Assembly: GCF_003669015.1 (NCBI RefSeq)
Contig: NZ_CP033069.1
Location: forward strand, 1,932,501-1,996,500
Origin: Acidovorax sp. 1608163
GTDB lineage: Bacteria > Pseudomonadota > Gammaproteobacteria > Burkholderiales > Burkholderiaceae_C
Length of the DNA: 64,000 nt
Reading direction: 5' to 3'
The notes under the pieces are model-generated. The model was not told the DNA's origin. It saw only the letters and a program-made list of their open reading frames with translations, and searched no databases. Positions 22,756-33,200 of the stretch are shown here, in pieces. Position 1 is the stretch's first letter; each line of letters begins with the position of its first letter. The position numbers and the translations under genes were made by a program.

Positions 22756-25700
22756 ATGACACTGTCCTTCCTCTCTCTCGGTCGCTATCGCCACTGGCTG
22801 TCAGGCTGTGCTGTGGCATTGGTGGGGTTGGTCACGACCTACTGGCTGGTGCAGCAGCAATGGCAGTCGGTGGCCATGGTGGAGCAGACACGGTTCACGC
22901 AGGAGGCCCGCGCCTTCACCGATGCCCTGAGCCAGCGCGTAGCCGCCAATACTGAAATTGTGTACGGCCTGCACAACCTGTTTGCGCTGAACCCGCAGCT
23001 GGGGCGCGCCGAATTCGAGCGGGTTGTGTCGGAGTTGGATGCTGTGCAGCGCTATCCCGGGGTGCGCAACTTGGCATTTACCAAGAGCGTGTCCCACAGT
23101 GAGCGAGCCGGCTACGAGGCCAGCATTCGCGCCGAGCTGTCGCGCGATGCGCCAGGTGCGCCTGTTTTCACGGTGCACCCGCCTGGTGATCGGGACGAGT
23201 ATTTTGTGGTGCACTACATATGGCCGCTTGAGGGCAATGCTCACATGCTGGGGATGGACATCAGTGCACAGCCGACCAACTTGGCGTCCATGCATTACAG
23301 CCGCGACAGCGGCAGGCCCGTGGCCTCTGCGCCGTTTGATTTGCTGCAGGAGCAAACCCACCGGCCGGCATTTGTCATCCGCATTCCGGTGTTTGACAGG
23401 AGCGGGGGGCACAGCAGTGGGCCACCGCCTTTTCTGGGCGCTGTGGCCGCCACCATCCGGGTGTATGACATGGTGCGAGCGCTGGAAGCCCAGGGCTACC
23501 TGCAAGGTGTGGCTGTGGCGATGGAGGATGCGGGCTCGGTGCGCGAACAGGTCGCAGACAAGACTGCACGCCCTTTGCTGGAGCCCACAGGCCAGGCCCT
23601 GCCTGGTGCGCCCACGCTGGTCAAAGGCTTGCAGGTGCATGACCGGCGCTGGCGCCTGACCTTCCAGCCCACACGCTCGCTGTTGTCGCCCACGGAGCAG
23701 CGCTTGCCCTGGATTGCCGGTGGGGCAGGGGCCCTTGTGTCGGGCTTGCTGGGGGTGCTGGTGACGCTGCTGGTGCGCCAGCGCACCAGCGCGTTGGTGC
23801 AGGCACAGGCATCGGATGAAGCCCGGCGCGAGAGCGAGGAACGCTTTCGCGCCCTGTTCAACCAGGCCGCTGTCGGCGTCGCGCAGATCAACTCGCAAAA
23901 CGGGCTGATCGTTCGCATCAACCAGCGCTACTGCGACATCATTGGCTACACCGCCGCAGAGCTGCAGGGCCGCAGCCTGCGCGAGATCAGCCATCCGGCC
24001 GATCAGCCTGCGGGGTTTGCCCAGATGGACCGCCTCAAAGCGGGCGATATTCCTGAGTTCCGCATCGAAAAACGCTACTTTCACAAAAATGGCGCGGAAG
24101 TCTGGGTGGACCTGACCGTGACCCCTATGTGGACCCTGGGTGCCACGCCAGACTTTCACATTGCCATGGTGCAAGACATCACCTCGCGCAAGCAAATGGA
24201 AGAGACACTGCGCGGCAACGAGCAGCGCCTGCGCGGCATTTTGCAGCGTTTGCCCGTGGGGGTGTGCCTGGTGCAGCACGATGGGCGCATGAGCTTTCGC
24301 AACGAACGCTTTGTGCAAATTTGCGGTTACACCGAGCAGGACATCCCCACCGCTGAGCAGTGGTGGCAGCAGGTGTACCCCGACGCCGAAACCCGCGCAC
24401 GGCACCGTGCCGCCTGGGGCCGGGCGCTGGAGCATGCCCATGCCTTCGATGGCAGCATTGAGCCCGCCGAGTATGTGATCCATTGTCACGACGGCCAGCA
24501 GCGCAGCGTTGAAATTGCCGGGGTGCTGGTGGGCAAGGACCACCTCATCACCATGGTGGACCTGAGCCAGCGCAAGGCCGCGGAGGAAGAGATCCGCTAC
24601 CTGGCCTTCTACGACCCCTTGACCCGGCTGCCCAACCGGCGCCTGTTGCTGGACCGCTTGCAGCAGGCCCTGGCCACGAGCGCCCGCCACCAGCGCAGCG
24701 GGGCCCTGCTGCTGCTGGACCTGGACAACTTCAAAACCCTGAACGAAACCCAGGGACACGACCGTGGCGACACGCTGCTGCTGCAGGTGTCGCACCGCCT
24801 GCGCGCCTGCGTGCATGAAGACGACACGGTGGCCCGCCAAGGGGGGGATGAGTTTGTGGTGGTGCTCGAAGACCTGGGTGACACCCCGGAAGACGCTGCT
24901 GCACGCGCGGAAGACGCTGCGCAAAAAATCCTCCAGGCCCTGCGCGAGCCCTACACGCTGGACGGTGAGGCCCACCACAGTTCCCTGAGCATGGGGATCA
25001 CCGTCTTCAGCGGTATGCGTGAGACGGTGGATGAACTGCTCAAGCGTGCCGACCTGGCCATGTACCAGGCCAAGTCTGCGGGGCGGGACACTTTGCGCTT
25101 TTACGACCCGCAAATGCAGGCCGCCGTCAGTGCCCGTGCGGCGCTGGAGGCCGATATGCGCGCAGGCCTGGCCCAGGAGCAGTTCGAGCTGTACTACCAG
25201 CCCCAGGTGGACAACGGCCGCATCACCGGGGCCGAGGCACTGCTGCGCTGGCGCCATCCGCGCGATGGTTTTGTCTCGCCTGCGCAATTTATTCCACTGG
25301 CGGAAGAGTCCGGCCTCATCCTGCCGCTGGGCGAGTGGGTGCTCAACGCCGCCTGCGAGCGCCTGGCGCAGTGGGCGCAGCAGCCTTTGCTTGCGGGGCT
25401 CAGCCTGGCCGTCAACGTGAGCCCGCGGCAGTTTCACCAAAGCAGCTTTGTGCCGCAGGTGCTGGCGGCTTTGGCCCGCTCGGGGGCCGAGGGCGCGCGC
25501 CTCAAACTTGAAATGACAGAAGGTCTGCTGTTGGCCGATGTGGAAGACACCATCGCCAAGATGGCCAAGCTCAAGAGCTATGGCGTGGGCTTTTCGCTCG
25601 ACGATTTCGGCACTGGGTATTCATCGCTGGCCTACCTCAAGCGCCTGCCGCTGAACCAGCTCAAAATCGACCAGAGCTTTGTGCGCGATGTGCTCACCGA

Positions 25701-25917
25701 CCCCAACGATGCGGCCATTGCCCGCACCGTGGTGGCCCTGGCCACCAGCCTGGGGCTGAGCGTGATTGCTGAAGGGGTGGAGACCGAGGAGCAGCGGGCG
25801 TTTTTGGCACGCAACCACTGCCACAGCTGGCAAGGGTATCTGCTGAGCAAGCCCATTCCTGTGGCCGATTTTGAGCGGCTGGTGGCCGAGTACAACGGCC
25901 AGCAGGGGCCTGCTTAA
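22756..25917 (+). CDS. CHASE-PAS-PAS-GGDEF-EAL membrane c-di-GMP enzyme
   Basis: The 1053-aa protein has a first transmembrane helix near 13-33 and a periplasmic CHASE domain of about 250 residues. A second helix (GGAGALVSGLLGVLVTLLV) lies near 318-336, followed by two PAS domains (about 360-485 and 490-610), a GGDEF domain (about 620-785) and an EAL domain (about 800-1045). The GGDEF motif is intact (RQGGDEFVVVLED). The EAL core AEALLRWRHP and the catalytic-loop motif SLDDFGTGYSSLAYL are intact as well, so both synthesis and breakdown of c-di-GMP are possible. The CHASE domain suggests an external small-molecule signal. Confidence 0.93.
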   Translation: MTLSFLSLGRYRHWLSGCAVALVGLVTTYWLVQQQWQSVAMVEQTRFTQEARAFTDALSQRVAANTEIVYGLHNLFALNPQLGRAEFERVVSELDAVQRYPGVRNLAFTKSVSHSERAGYEASIRAELSRDAPGAPVFTVHPPGDRDEYFVVHYIWPLEGNAHMLGMDISAQPTNLASMHYSRDSGRPVASAPFDLLQEQTHRPAFVIRIPVFDRSGGHSSGPPPFLGAVAATIRVYDMVRALEAQGYLQGVAVAMEDAGSVREQVADKTARPLLEPTGQALPGAPTLVKGLQVHDRRWRLTFQPTRSLLSPTEQRLPWIAGGAGALVSGLLGVLVTLLVRQRTSALVQAQASDEARRESEERFRALFNQAAVGVAQINSQNGLIVRINQRYCDIIGYTAAELQGRSLREISHPADQPAGFAQMDRLKAGDIPEFRIEKRYFHKNGAEVWVDLTVTPMWTLGATPDFHIAMVQDITSRKQMEETLRGNEQRLRGILQRLPVGVCLVQHDGRMSFRNERFVQICGYTEQDIPTAEQWWQQVYPDAETRARHRAAWGRALEHAHAFDGSIEPAEYVIHCHDGQQRSVEIAGVLVGKDHLITMVDLSQRKAAEEEIRYLAFYDPLTRLPNRRLLLDRLQQALATSARHQRSGALLLLDLDNFKTLNETQGHDRGDTLLLQVSHRLRACVHEDDTVARQGGDEFVVVLEDLGDTPEDAAARAEDAAQKILQALREPYTLDGEAHHSSLSMGITVFSGMRETVDELLKRADLAMYQAKSAGRDTLRFYDPQMQAAVSARAALEADMRAGLAQEQFELYYQPQVDNGRITGAEALLRWRHPRDGFVSPAQFIPLAEESGLILPLGEWVLNAACERLAQWAQQPLLAGLSLAVNVSPRQFHQSSFVPQVLAALARSGAEGARLKLEMTEGLLLADVEDTIAKMAKLKSYGVGFSLDDFGTGYSSLAYLKRLPLNQLKIDQSFVRDVLTDPNDAAIARTVVALATSLGLSVIAEGVETEEQRAFLARNHCHSWQGYLLSKPIPVADFERLVAEYNGQQGPA

Positions 25918-26174
25918 GGCCTGCTGGGCGGTGGCGACAAAGCCCCGGAATGTTGTGAGAACCCGTGTGCGCTTCCGTCAGCTTGCCGCAAGCACGTTAT
26001 GAATAATTATGAATTCAAAACCTAGGCCAAGCGCGCTGCCCCTCGCGTGCGCCGGCGAACACCTCCTCCTGCCGCAGGTGCCTGCGGCGGAGTAGCGTGT
26101 TGGGCTGCCATCATCGGTGGCCGTGCCTGCTGCAATGGCCCAGGTCCAGATCGAGATGCAAGGAGACATAACCC

Positions 26175-28162
26175 ATGAGCGCCACGACCCCCACGGCCAG
26201 CTACGCTGACTTCTACCGCCATTCCATCGACCACCGCGATGCCTTTTGGGGCGAGCAGGCGGCGCTCATCGACTGGCACACGCCGCCCCAGCAGGTGTGC
26301 GACTACAGCAACCCTCCCTTTGCCAAATGGTTTGTGGGCGGCACCACCAACCTGTGCCACAACGCGGTAGACCGCCACCTGCAAGCCCGTGCCGACCAGC
26401 CCGCGCTGGTGGCGATTTCCACCGAGACCGATACCGAGCGCAGCTACAGCTTTGCCGAGCTGCATGCCGAAGTGCAGCGCATGGCCGCCACGCTGCAAGG
26501 CCTGGGGGTCAAGAAGGGCGACCGCGTTCTCATCTACATGCCCATGATTGCCGAAGCCGCCTTTGCCATGCTGGCCTGCGTGCGCATCGGTGCTTTGCAC
26601 TCGGTGGTGTTTGGCGGCTTTGCGGCGGGCTCGTTGGCCTCGCGCATCGAAGACGCCGAGCCCGTGGCCGTGGTCAGTGCCGATGCAGGATCGCGTGGCG
26701 GCAAGGTGGTGCCTTACAAGCCCTTGCTGGACGAAGCCATCAGCCTGTCGGCCCACAAACCTGCGGCCGTGCTCATGGTCAACCGGGGCCTGGTCCCCAT
26801 GGCTTTGCAAGCGGGGCGCGACCACGACTGGGCATCGCTGCGCGAGCAGCACCTGCATGCCGTGGTGCCGTGTGAATGGGTCGAATCCACCCACCCCAGC
26901 TACACCCTGTACACCAGCGGCACCACCGGCAAGCCCAAGGGCGTGCAGCGCGACACCGGCGGCTACACCGTGGCCCTGGCGGCCAGCATGAAGCACATCT
27001 TTGATGCCAAGGAGCAGGTTTTCACCGCCGGGCCGCCCCAAGGTGAAAACGCGGCCCCCTCGGGGGCAGCGACCCGCGTGAGCGGCGGAGCGTGGGGGTC
27101 TTTTTCGCCACCAGCGACATCGGCTGGGTGGTGGGACACAGCTACATCATCTATGGCCCGCTGATTGCGGGCATGACCACCATCATGTACGAAGGCCTGC
27201 CCACCCGGCCCGATGCGGGCGTGTGGTGGAGCATCGTGGAAAAGTACAAGGTCACGCACATGTTCTCGGCCCCCACGGCCGTGCGCGTGCTCAAGAAGCA
27301 AGACCCCAGCTGGCTCAAAAAATATGACGTCTCCAGCCTCAAGGCCTTGTGGCTGGCGGGCGAGCCGCTGGACGAGCCCACGGCGCAATGGATCAGCGAC
27401 GCGCTGGCCGTGCCCATCATCGATAACTACTGGCAGACTGAAACCGGCTGGCCTATCTTGACCCTGGCCAATGGGGTAGAGCAGCAAACCACCCGCTTTG
27501 GCAGCCCTGGCAAAGCCACGTATGGCTACGCCGTGAAGATCATCGACGAGTCCACCGGCGAAGAGCTGACAGGGGCCAACCAAAAAGGCGTGGTCGCCAT
27601 CGAAGGCCCGCTGCCCCCGGGCTGCATGCAAACCGTGTGGCGCGACGACGCCCGGTTTGTGAACACCTACTGGAAGAGCATTCCTGGCCGCCTCATCTAC
27701 AGCACCTTTGACTGGGGCATTCGCGATGCCGATGGCTACCACTTCATCCTGGGCCGCACGGACGACGTGATCAACGTGGCGGGCCACCGCCTGGGCACCC
27801 GTGAGATCGAGGAGAGCATCGCCTCGCACCCCAACATCGCCGAGGTGGCCGTGGTGGGCGTGGCCGACCAGCTCAAGGGCCAGGTGGCCATGGCGTTTGC
27901 CGTGGCGCGCGATGCGTCGGGGCTCGACTCGGATGCGGGCCGCCTCAAGCTGGAAGGCGAAGTCATGAAGCAGGTGGACCACCAACTGGGCGCCGTGGCC
28001 CGGCCTTCGCGCGTGTACTTTGTGAATGTGTTGCCCAAGACACGCAGTGGCAAGCTGCTGCGCCGCGCCCTGCAGGCCGTGGCCGAGCGCCGCGATCCTG
28101 GCGACTTGACCACCATGGACGACCCCGCTGCGCTGCAGCAGGTGCGTGATCTGGTCGGTTGA
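26175..28162 (+). pseudogene. prpE: Propionate/acetate-CoA ligase (PrpE-type), interrupted by a GC-rich repeat and a frameshift
   Basis: The N-terminal half (26175 to about 27016) and C-terminal half (from about 27100) are both well-conserved ANL-family ligase. They include the phosphate-binding loop YTSGTTGKPKGVQRDTGG, NYWQTETGWP, and the C-terminal catalytic lysine region PKTRSGKLLRRAL. Between AMKHIFDAKEQ and FFATSDIGWVVGHS about 80 bp of foreign GC-rich repeat is inserted, and the reading frame shifts there. One added G in the GGGGG run at 27062-27066 would restore a continuous frame with about 27 extra residues. The start ATG has a strong AAGGAG ribosome binding site at 26159-26164. As written, two separate truncated products would result (26175-27164 and 27092-28162). 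Confidence 0.85.
27021..27101 (+). repeat. GC-rich repeat inserted in prpE
   Basis: The block runs from about CCGCCGGGCCGCCCC through GGCCCCCTCGGGGGCAGCGA to GAGCGTGGGGGTC. It is absent from the ligase family and looks like the intergenic GCCCCCTCGGGGG...GAGCGTGGGGG sequence I recall from related genomes. Its ends are approximate; GGTTTTC on the left and GGTCTTTTTC on the right may mark the joins. Confidence 0.65.
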
Positions 28163-28260
28163 ATTCAGCCACTCCGGGGGCCTGGGCAGGCGTTGGGGTG
28201 GCGCAGGTCGCCCTGGCGCGGGCCGCTGGATGGACCGCGCTGGGCTGTGCCGGTGAACGC

Positions 28261-28536
28261 TTATTTCAGGTACGAGCGCAGCGTGGTTGCCAGGGCCGCC
28301 ATGTCTTTTTCGCGCTGAGTGGGTTCGATGTCGGGCTGGCCCAGGTGCTCTCGGATATGCCCCTCCAGCACCTCCGCCATCAAACCATTCACAGCGCCGC
28401 GAATGGCCGCGATCTGCTGCAAGATGGCCTGGCACTCTCCCTCATCCGACAGCGCACGCTCCAAGGCCTCGGTTTGCCCCTTGATGCGGCGCACGCGCGA
28501 CAGCAAACGCTTTTTTCCGGTGATGGTGTGGCTCAT
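28261..28536 (-). CDS. dmeR: RcnR/CsoR-family metal-sensing repressor, DmeR-like
   Basis: This 91-aa all-helical repressor carries the complete RcnR nickel/cobalt fingerprint H3, C35, H60 and H64. That separates it from copper-sensing CsoR and formaldehyde-sensing FrmR. In this family metal binding releases the repressor from a G-tract operator and switches on the adjacent exporter. It is divergent from dmeF, and a matching operator lies at 28726-28744. The ATG at 28536 gives MSHTITGKKR, with H3 in place, which supports the start. Confidence 0.9.
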   Translation of the reverse strand: MSHTITGKKRLLSRVRRIKGQTEALERALSDEGECQAILQQIAAIRGAVNGLMAEVLEGHIREHLGQPDIEPTQREKDMAALATTLRSYLK

Positions 28537-28725
28537 GGGCGGTGATCTTAGGGCCTGTTGACGCCTTGCCACGGTTGTGCCTTTGCCTGTGCGGTCCATG
28601 GGGGGCGTGGCTGCTTGTGCGGCGCGAAGTACCGGCGCTTCCCCACCTGTTTCCGCTTGATTCTTGCGGCAGGTCTGATTCCCATTGAAAACCTTGGCAA
28701 AAGCAGGGCCAGGCTGTTTATGAAA

Positions 28726-28744
28726 ATACTGGTGGGGGGTATAT
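28726..28744 (+). promoter_or_regulatory. Candidate RcnR/DmeR operator
   Basis: ATACTGGTGGGGGGTATAT has the layout of RcnR-family operators, which are A/T-rich ends flanking a tract of six G. It sits 30-48 bp before the dmeF start, where a bound repressor would block transcription. Confidence 0.7.
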
Positions 28745-28773
28745 TTAGCGATCAACTTTTGAGCCCTGCGTTC

Positions 28774-29742
28774 ATGCAAACCTCCATCGCAGCCCACGGG
28801 TGGCAGCACCCGCACCATTTCAACGAAGGCAATCCTTTGGCAGAGCGCAACACCACCTGGGCGGTGGTGCTGACGGCCAGCATGATGGTGGTCGAGATCG
28901 TGGGGGGCTGGGTCTATAACTCCATGGCCCTGGTCTCTGACGGGTGGCACATGAGCTCGCACGCCCTGGCGCTGGGCCTGTCGGTGCTGGCCTATGTCTG
29001 GGCCCGGCGGCTGGCGGGCAGCCAGCAGTTTGCCTTTGGCACCTGGAAGATCGAAGTCCTGGGCGGCTTTACCAGCGCTGTGTTGCTGACCCTGGTGGCT
29101 GCGTTGATGCTGTACCAGTCGGTGGACCGGCTGTTCACCCCCAGCCCGATCCATTACGACGAGGCCATCGTGATCGGGGTGGTGGGGCTCCTGGTCAATC
29201 TGGTGTGCGCCTGGCTGCTGCGCGGCGGGCACCATCACCACGGTCATGACCATGGACACGGACACCATCATGGTCATGACCACCCGGTGCACCACCAGGA
29301 CCTGAACCTGCGGGCCGCCTACGTGCATGTGGTGGCCGATGCCGCCACCTCGGTGCTGGCCATCGTGGCCCTGTTTGGGGGCAAGCTCTGGGGCGCCGCC
29401 TGGTTGGACCCAGCGATGGGCATCGTGGGCTCAGGCCTGGTGGCGTTGTGGGCCTTGGGTCTGCTGCGCGACTCTGCCACGGCCTTGCTCGATGCAGAGA
29501 TGGACGCCCCTGTGGTGGCTGAGATCCGCGAGGTCATCGAACAAAGCCCGGTGCCTGCCACGCTGTGCGACCTGCATGTTTGGCGAGTGGGCACCGACAA
29601 ATATGCCTGCGTGGTGGCCCTGGCCACGGCGGCGGATGTGACGCCTGACTATTTCAAACAGCAGCTGCGCATCCACGAGGAACTGGTGCACATCACGGTG
29701 GAAGTGAACCATCTTCCGGCCAGCGGCGCGTTGGCGCAGTGA
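28774..29742 (+). CDS. dmeF: Cation diffusion facilitator exporter, DmeF-like (Co/Ni/Zn)
   Basis: This inner-membrane antiporter exports divalent metals from the cytoplasm. The 322-aa product has six transmembrane segments, with metal-site residues in ALVSDGWHMSSHA (helix 2) and YVHVVADAATS (helix 5), followed by a cytosolic C-terminal domain. The loop between helices 4 and 5 is very His-rich (HHHHGHDHGHGHHHGHDH), and the N-terminus is also His-rich. HMSSHALALGLS is typical of the DmeF/CzcD-like branch. The ATG at 28774 is chosen because earlier codons overlap the operator. Pairing with an RcnR-type sensor points to nickel or cobalt. Confidence 0.92.
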   Translation: MQTSIAAHGWQHPHHFNEGNPLAERNTTWAVVLTASMMVVEIVGGWVYNSMALVSDGWHMSSHALALGLSVLAYVWARRLAGSQQFAFGTWKIEVLGGFTSAVLLTLVAALMLYQSVDRLFTPSPIHYDEAIVIGVVGLLVNLVCAWLLRGGHHHHGHDHGHGHHHGHDHPVHHQDLNLRAAYVHVVADAATSVLAIVALFGGKLWGAAWLDPAMGIVGSGLVALWALGLLRDSATALLDAEMDAPVVAEIREVIEQSPVPATLCDLHVWRVGTDKYACVVALATAADVTPDYFKQQLRIHEELVHITVEVNHLPASGALAQ

Positions 29743-29770
29743 CGTAAGTCCATAGCTATAAAGTACTTCA

Positions 29771-29819
29771 AAAATGATAGCTGCTAGCGCCTGCTAGTTA
29801 AGCGCTAGAGTCTGTTTTT
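29771..29819. repeat. AGCGCT-type dispersed repeat, intergenic
   Basis: AAAATGATAGCTGCTAGCGC followed by CTGCTAGTTAAGCGCTAGAG and a T-run. It lies between dmeF and the next gene, and as a T-flanked hairpin it could also help end the dmeF transcript. Confidence 0.8.
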
Positions 29820-29835
29820 ATTGAAATCTCTGTTC

Positions 29836-30237
29836 ATGCGTGTCTTTCTTGTTGCTGGCGCCATGGTGGTCGTGGGCGTTCTCATCGGTACATCGCTGCC
29901 TGTGTGGGCAGCCAAGCCCTTGCCGCCTGGGGCCACGGCGGTGGTCCAGGCCGTGCACGCGGCGGCGGGGCAGCAACGCCACGCGGCGTTGCAACGGCTG
30001 ATGGCGCCAGAGTTTGTATGGAGCTTTGGTGGCGATGCGGATGCACAGCAGGCGATTGCTGCCTGGAAGGCAGATCCCAAGGCCTTGAAGTCTTTACGCC
30101 GCGTAACGGGCGCGCCCTGCGCAGCGTTGCCCGACGGCAGTGTGGAGTGCCCCCGACAAGCGGGCCGCGCCGCCCGTGCCCGCTTTGAGCCCACCGCCCA
30201 GGGCTGGCGCATGGTGTCTTTTGTGGCGGGGGATTGA
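29836..30237 (+). CDS. Small exported protein of unknown function
   Basis: The 133-aa product starts with a signal peptide or membrane anchor (MRVFLVAGAMVVVGVLIGTS, ending near PVWAA). The mature part has no motif I recognise; PEFVWSFGGDADAQQAIAAW is reminiscent of small SnoaL/NTF2-like folds, but this is weak. Two cysteines (PCAAL and VECPR) could form a disulfide in the periplasm. A TTG at 29821 is an alternative start. Its position just after dmeF may be incidental. Confidence 0.6.
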   Translation: MRVFLVAGAMVVVGVLIGTSLPVWAAKPLPPGATAVVQAVHAAAGQQRHAALQRLMAPEFVWSFGGDADAQQAIAAWKADPKALKSLRRVTGAPCAALPDGSVECPRQAGRAARARFEPTAQGWRMVSFVAGD

Positions 30238-30268
30238 TCGCTGGTGGGGCGGGAGGGATGCCCCTGTT

Positions 30269-33200
30269 TTACAGGAGGCGCAGCCGGGTCCACTGCGTGG
30301 GCGCTTGCCAGGTGTCCATCCACTGCGCGAAAGCGTCCTGGGGCATGGGGCGGGCGATGCAGTAGCCCTGGGCTTGTGGGCAGCCCAGCTGCAGCAGCAT
30401 CTGCCCCTGTTCGACGCTTTCCACACCCTCGGCGATGACGCGGTAGCCAAACGAGCGCGCCAGCCCGATCACGCCCTGCACGATGGCCAGGTCGCCCGGA
30501 TCGCTCATCATGCCGTGCACAAAGCTCTGGTCGATCTTGAGGGTGTCCATGGGCAGGCGGCGCAGGTAGGTCAGCGACGAGTAGCCGGTGCCAAAGTCGT
30601 CCAGCGAGATGCTCACCCCCAGTGCGCGCAACGATTGCAGCGTGTGGGTGACGGCCTGCAGGTCATACAGCGCGGCGCTCTCGGTGATTTCAATCTCGAC
30701 CAAATGACCTGGCACTGTGGGGTGGCGGGCCAGGCATTGCTCCAGCCAGTGGGCAAAGCCGTCTTGCTGCAAATGCTGCGCACTGACGTTGATGCTCAGT
30801 GGCATGGGCATGTTGTGGGCTTGCAGCCACTCCAGCTGGAGCAGGGCTGCCTCGATCACCCATTGGCCGAACACGATGTCGAGTTCCGTGCCCTCAATCA
30901 TCGGCAGGAATTCGCCAGGGGTCAGCACGCCGCGCTCGGGGTGCAGCCAGCGCACCAGGGCCTCTGCACCCACCACGCTGCCCGATCGCATGTCCACCTT
31001 GGGCTGCAGGTACAGCGTGAACTGGGCCTCGTTCAGCGCGTTGCGCAGGTGCTTGGCCTGCTCGCGCAGCAGCTGCACGGCACGGTCCTGCGCTGCGTCA
31101 AACAGGTGGAAACGGTTGCGCCCGGCCTGCTTGGCGGCGTACATGGCCTGGTCTGCGTGGCGCAGCAAGGTGTCGGCATCGGCATCGTCTGAAGGGAATA
31201 GCGTGTAGCCGATGCTGGCGGTGACGACCACGCGCTCGGCGTCCAGTGGGTAGGGGGCGGCCACGCTGTCCATGACGCGGGTCAGCCGGGCTTCGCAGTC
31301 GCAGCCCGATGCCAGGTGGGGCAGCAGGATGACGAATTCGTCGCCGCCCAGGCGGGCCACGCAGTCTTCGGGTCGCAGTGCGCGTGTCAGCCGTCCCGCC
31401 ACGGCCACCAGCAGGCGGTCTCCGGCCCCGTGCCCAAAGCGGTCGTTCACGGGCTTGAAGCCGTCCAGGTCCAGGTAGGCCACGCCCAGCAAGCTGCCCT
31501 GCGCGCGGGCGCTGGCCATGGCCTCTTGTAGTTTGCGCGCCAGCAGCACGCGGTTGGGCAGACCCGTCAGGGCATCAAAGTGGGCCAGTTTTTGCAGCAA
31601 CACCTCTTGCTCGCGCTGCGGCGTCACGTCAATGGCCACGCCCAGCATGCGCTGTGGCGTGCCCCGGGCGTCAAAGCTCACGATCTTGCCCAGGTTGCGC
31701 ACCCAGCGGGGCTGGTCGCTGCCCGTGCCGTGCAGGCGCCAGGTGGCATCAAACGGCGTGGCGTGGTGCTTGGCGTGGCGTGATATTTCTGCGGCGATGC
31801 GCTCCACGTCGTCCGGGGCCACCAGGTGGGTCCAATCGGTGGGCTCGGCTCCGGCCTCTTGCCCATGGGCGCTGCGCAGGGCGCGCCAGCGGCTGTCGCC
31901 CGTCACGGTGCCTGCCTGCAAATCCCAGTCCCACAGGCCCAGCGATGCGGCCGAGATGGTGAGCGAGAGCAGCTCTTCGCGCTCGCGCACCTTTTCTTCC
32001 GAGCGTTTGCGGTCGGTGATGTCCTGCACCGAGAACATCCAGCACGGCTCGCCATCAAAGTCCGTCATGCGCATGGATTGCAGCACTGTGCGCGGCGGGC
32101 CGTTGCGCGGCTGGATGGTGACTTCGTAGCTGTTGAGCTGGCCGGTGGGCTCGGCGGCCCGGATCAGGTTGGCGCGGTCGGTGGGGTCAAAAATGCCCAT
32201 CTCGATGGAGTTGCGCCCCAGGGCTTCGCTGCGCGGGATGCCGATCATCTCCTCCCAGGCCGGGTTGATTTCGACGTACTGCCCATCGCTGCAGCGCGAC
32301 AGCCCCATCGGGAAGGGCATGAGCTGGAAGATCCGGGAAAAGCGTTCCTCCGACTGGTTCAGCCGCAAGCGCGCGCGCCGGGCTTCGTCGATGTCTTGCG
32401 TCACGCCCCGCAGCCGGGCAACCCGGCCATGCTCCAGCACGGCCTCGCAGCGCGCCCGTATCCAGAGCCTGCGGCCATCCGCACGCAGGATCTCCAGGTC
32501 CATGCTCCACTCTTTCCGGTGGTCGATGCAGTCGCGGAACTTCTGGCGCAGCTCGGCCTGGTACTCGGGGGGCACGTACCGATCGATGTAGTTGTCCGGC
32601 AGGGGACTGCCTGGGGGCAGACCGTGGATCTCAAAGCACATGTCTGACCAGTACAGCAGCCCTCCCTTGGCCAGGTCGTGCTCCCAGGCGCCCAGCCGGG
32701 CCAGGCGGCCCGCCTGCTGCAGCAGGCCGTTGCGGGTTTTCAGCTCTTCGCTGGTGCGCTCGGCCTCGGTCATGTCGTGGAAGACAAACACAAAGCCCTC
32801 TTGCCCGTTGATGTGCACGGGCCGGGCTGAGGTGAGTCCCGACACGGTGGAGCCATCGGGGCGCTGCGCACGCATGGGCAACTGGTGCGCCTGCCCGTTG
32901 CGCAGCACGGCGTGCAGCAGCCGCGTGTGTTCGTGCTGGCTGGCCCACAGGTTCAGCTGCTGTGAAGTGCGGCCCAGCACCTGCTCGCGCGGCAGGCCCA
33001 GCAGGGTGCACAGGGCGGGGTTGGCCTCCAGCAGGCGCCCGTCGTTCATGCTGGCAATGCCAGCGGGGTCGGGCAGGGTCAGGTAGATGGTGCTGGACTT
33101 GGCCTCAGAGGCGCGCAGTGCGTCCTGCACCTCGTGGTGGGCGGTGATGTCCACATCCATGCCCGCCAGGCGAACGGGGCGCCCCTGGGCATCGCGTTCG

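Noticed and set aside
22801..25440. 879-codon ORF antisense to the CHASE-GGDEF-EAL gene
   Set aside because: Composition is typical of a shadow frame, and the sense strand has complete catalytic domains.
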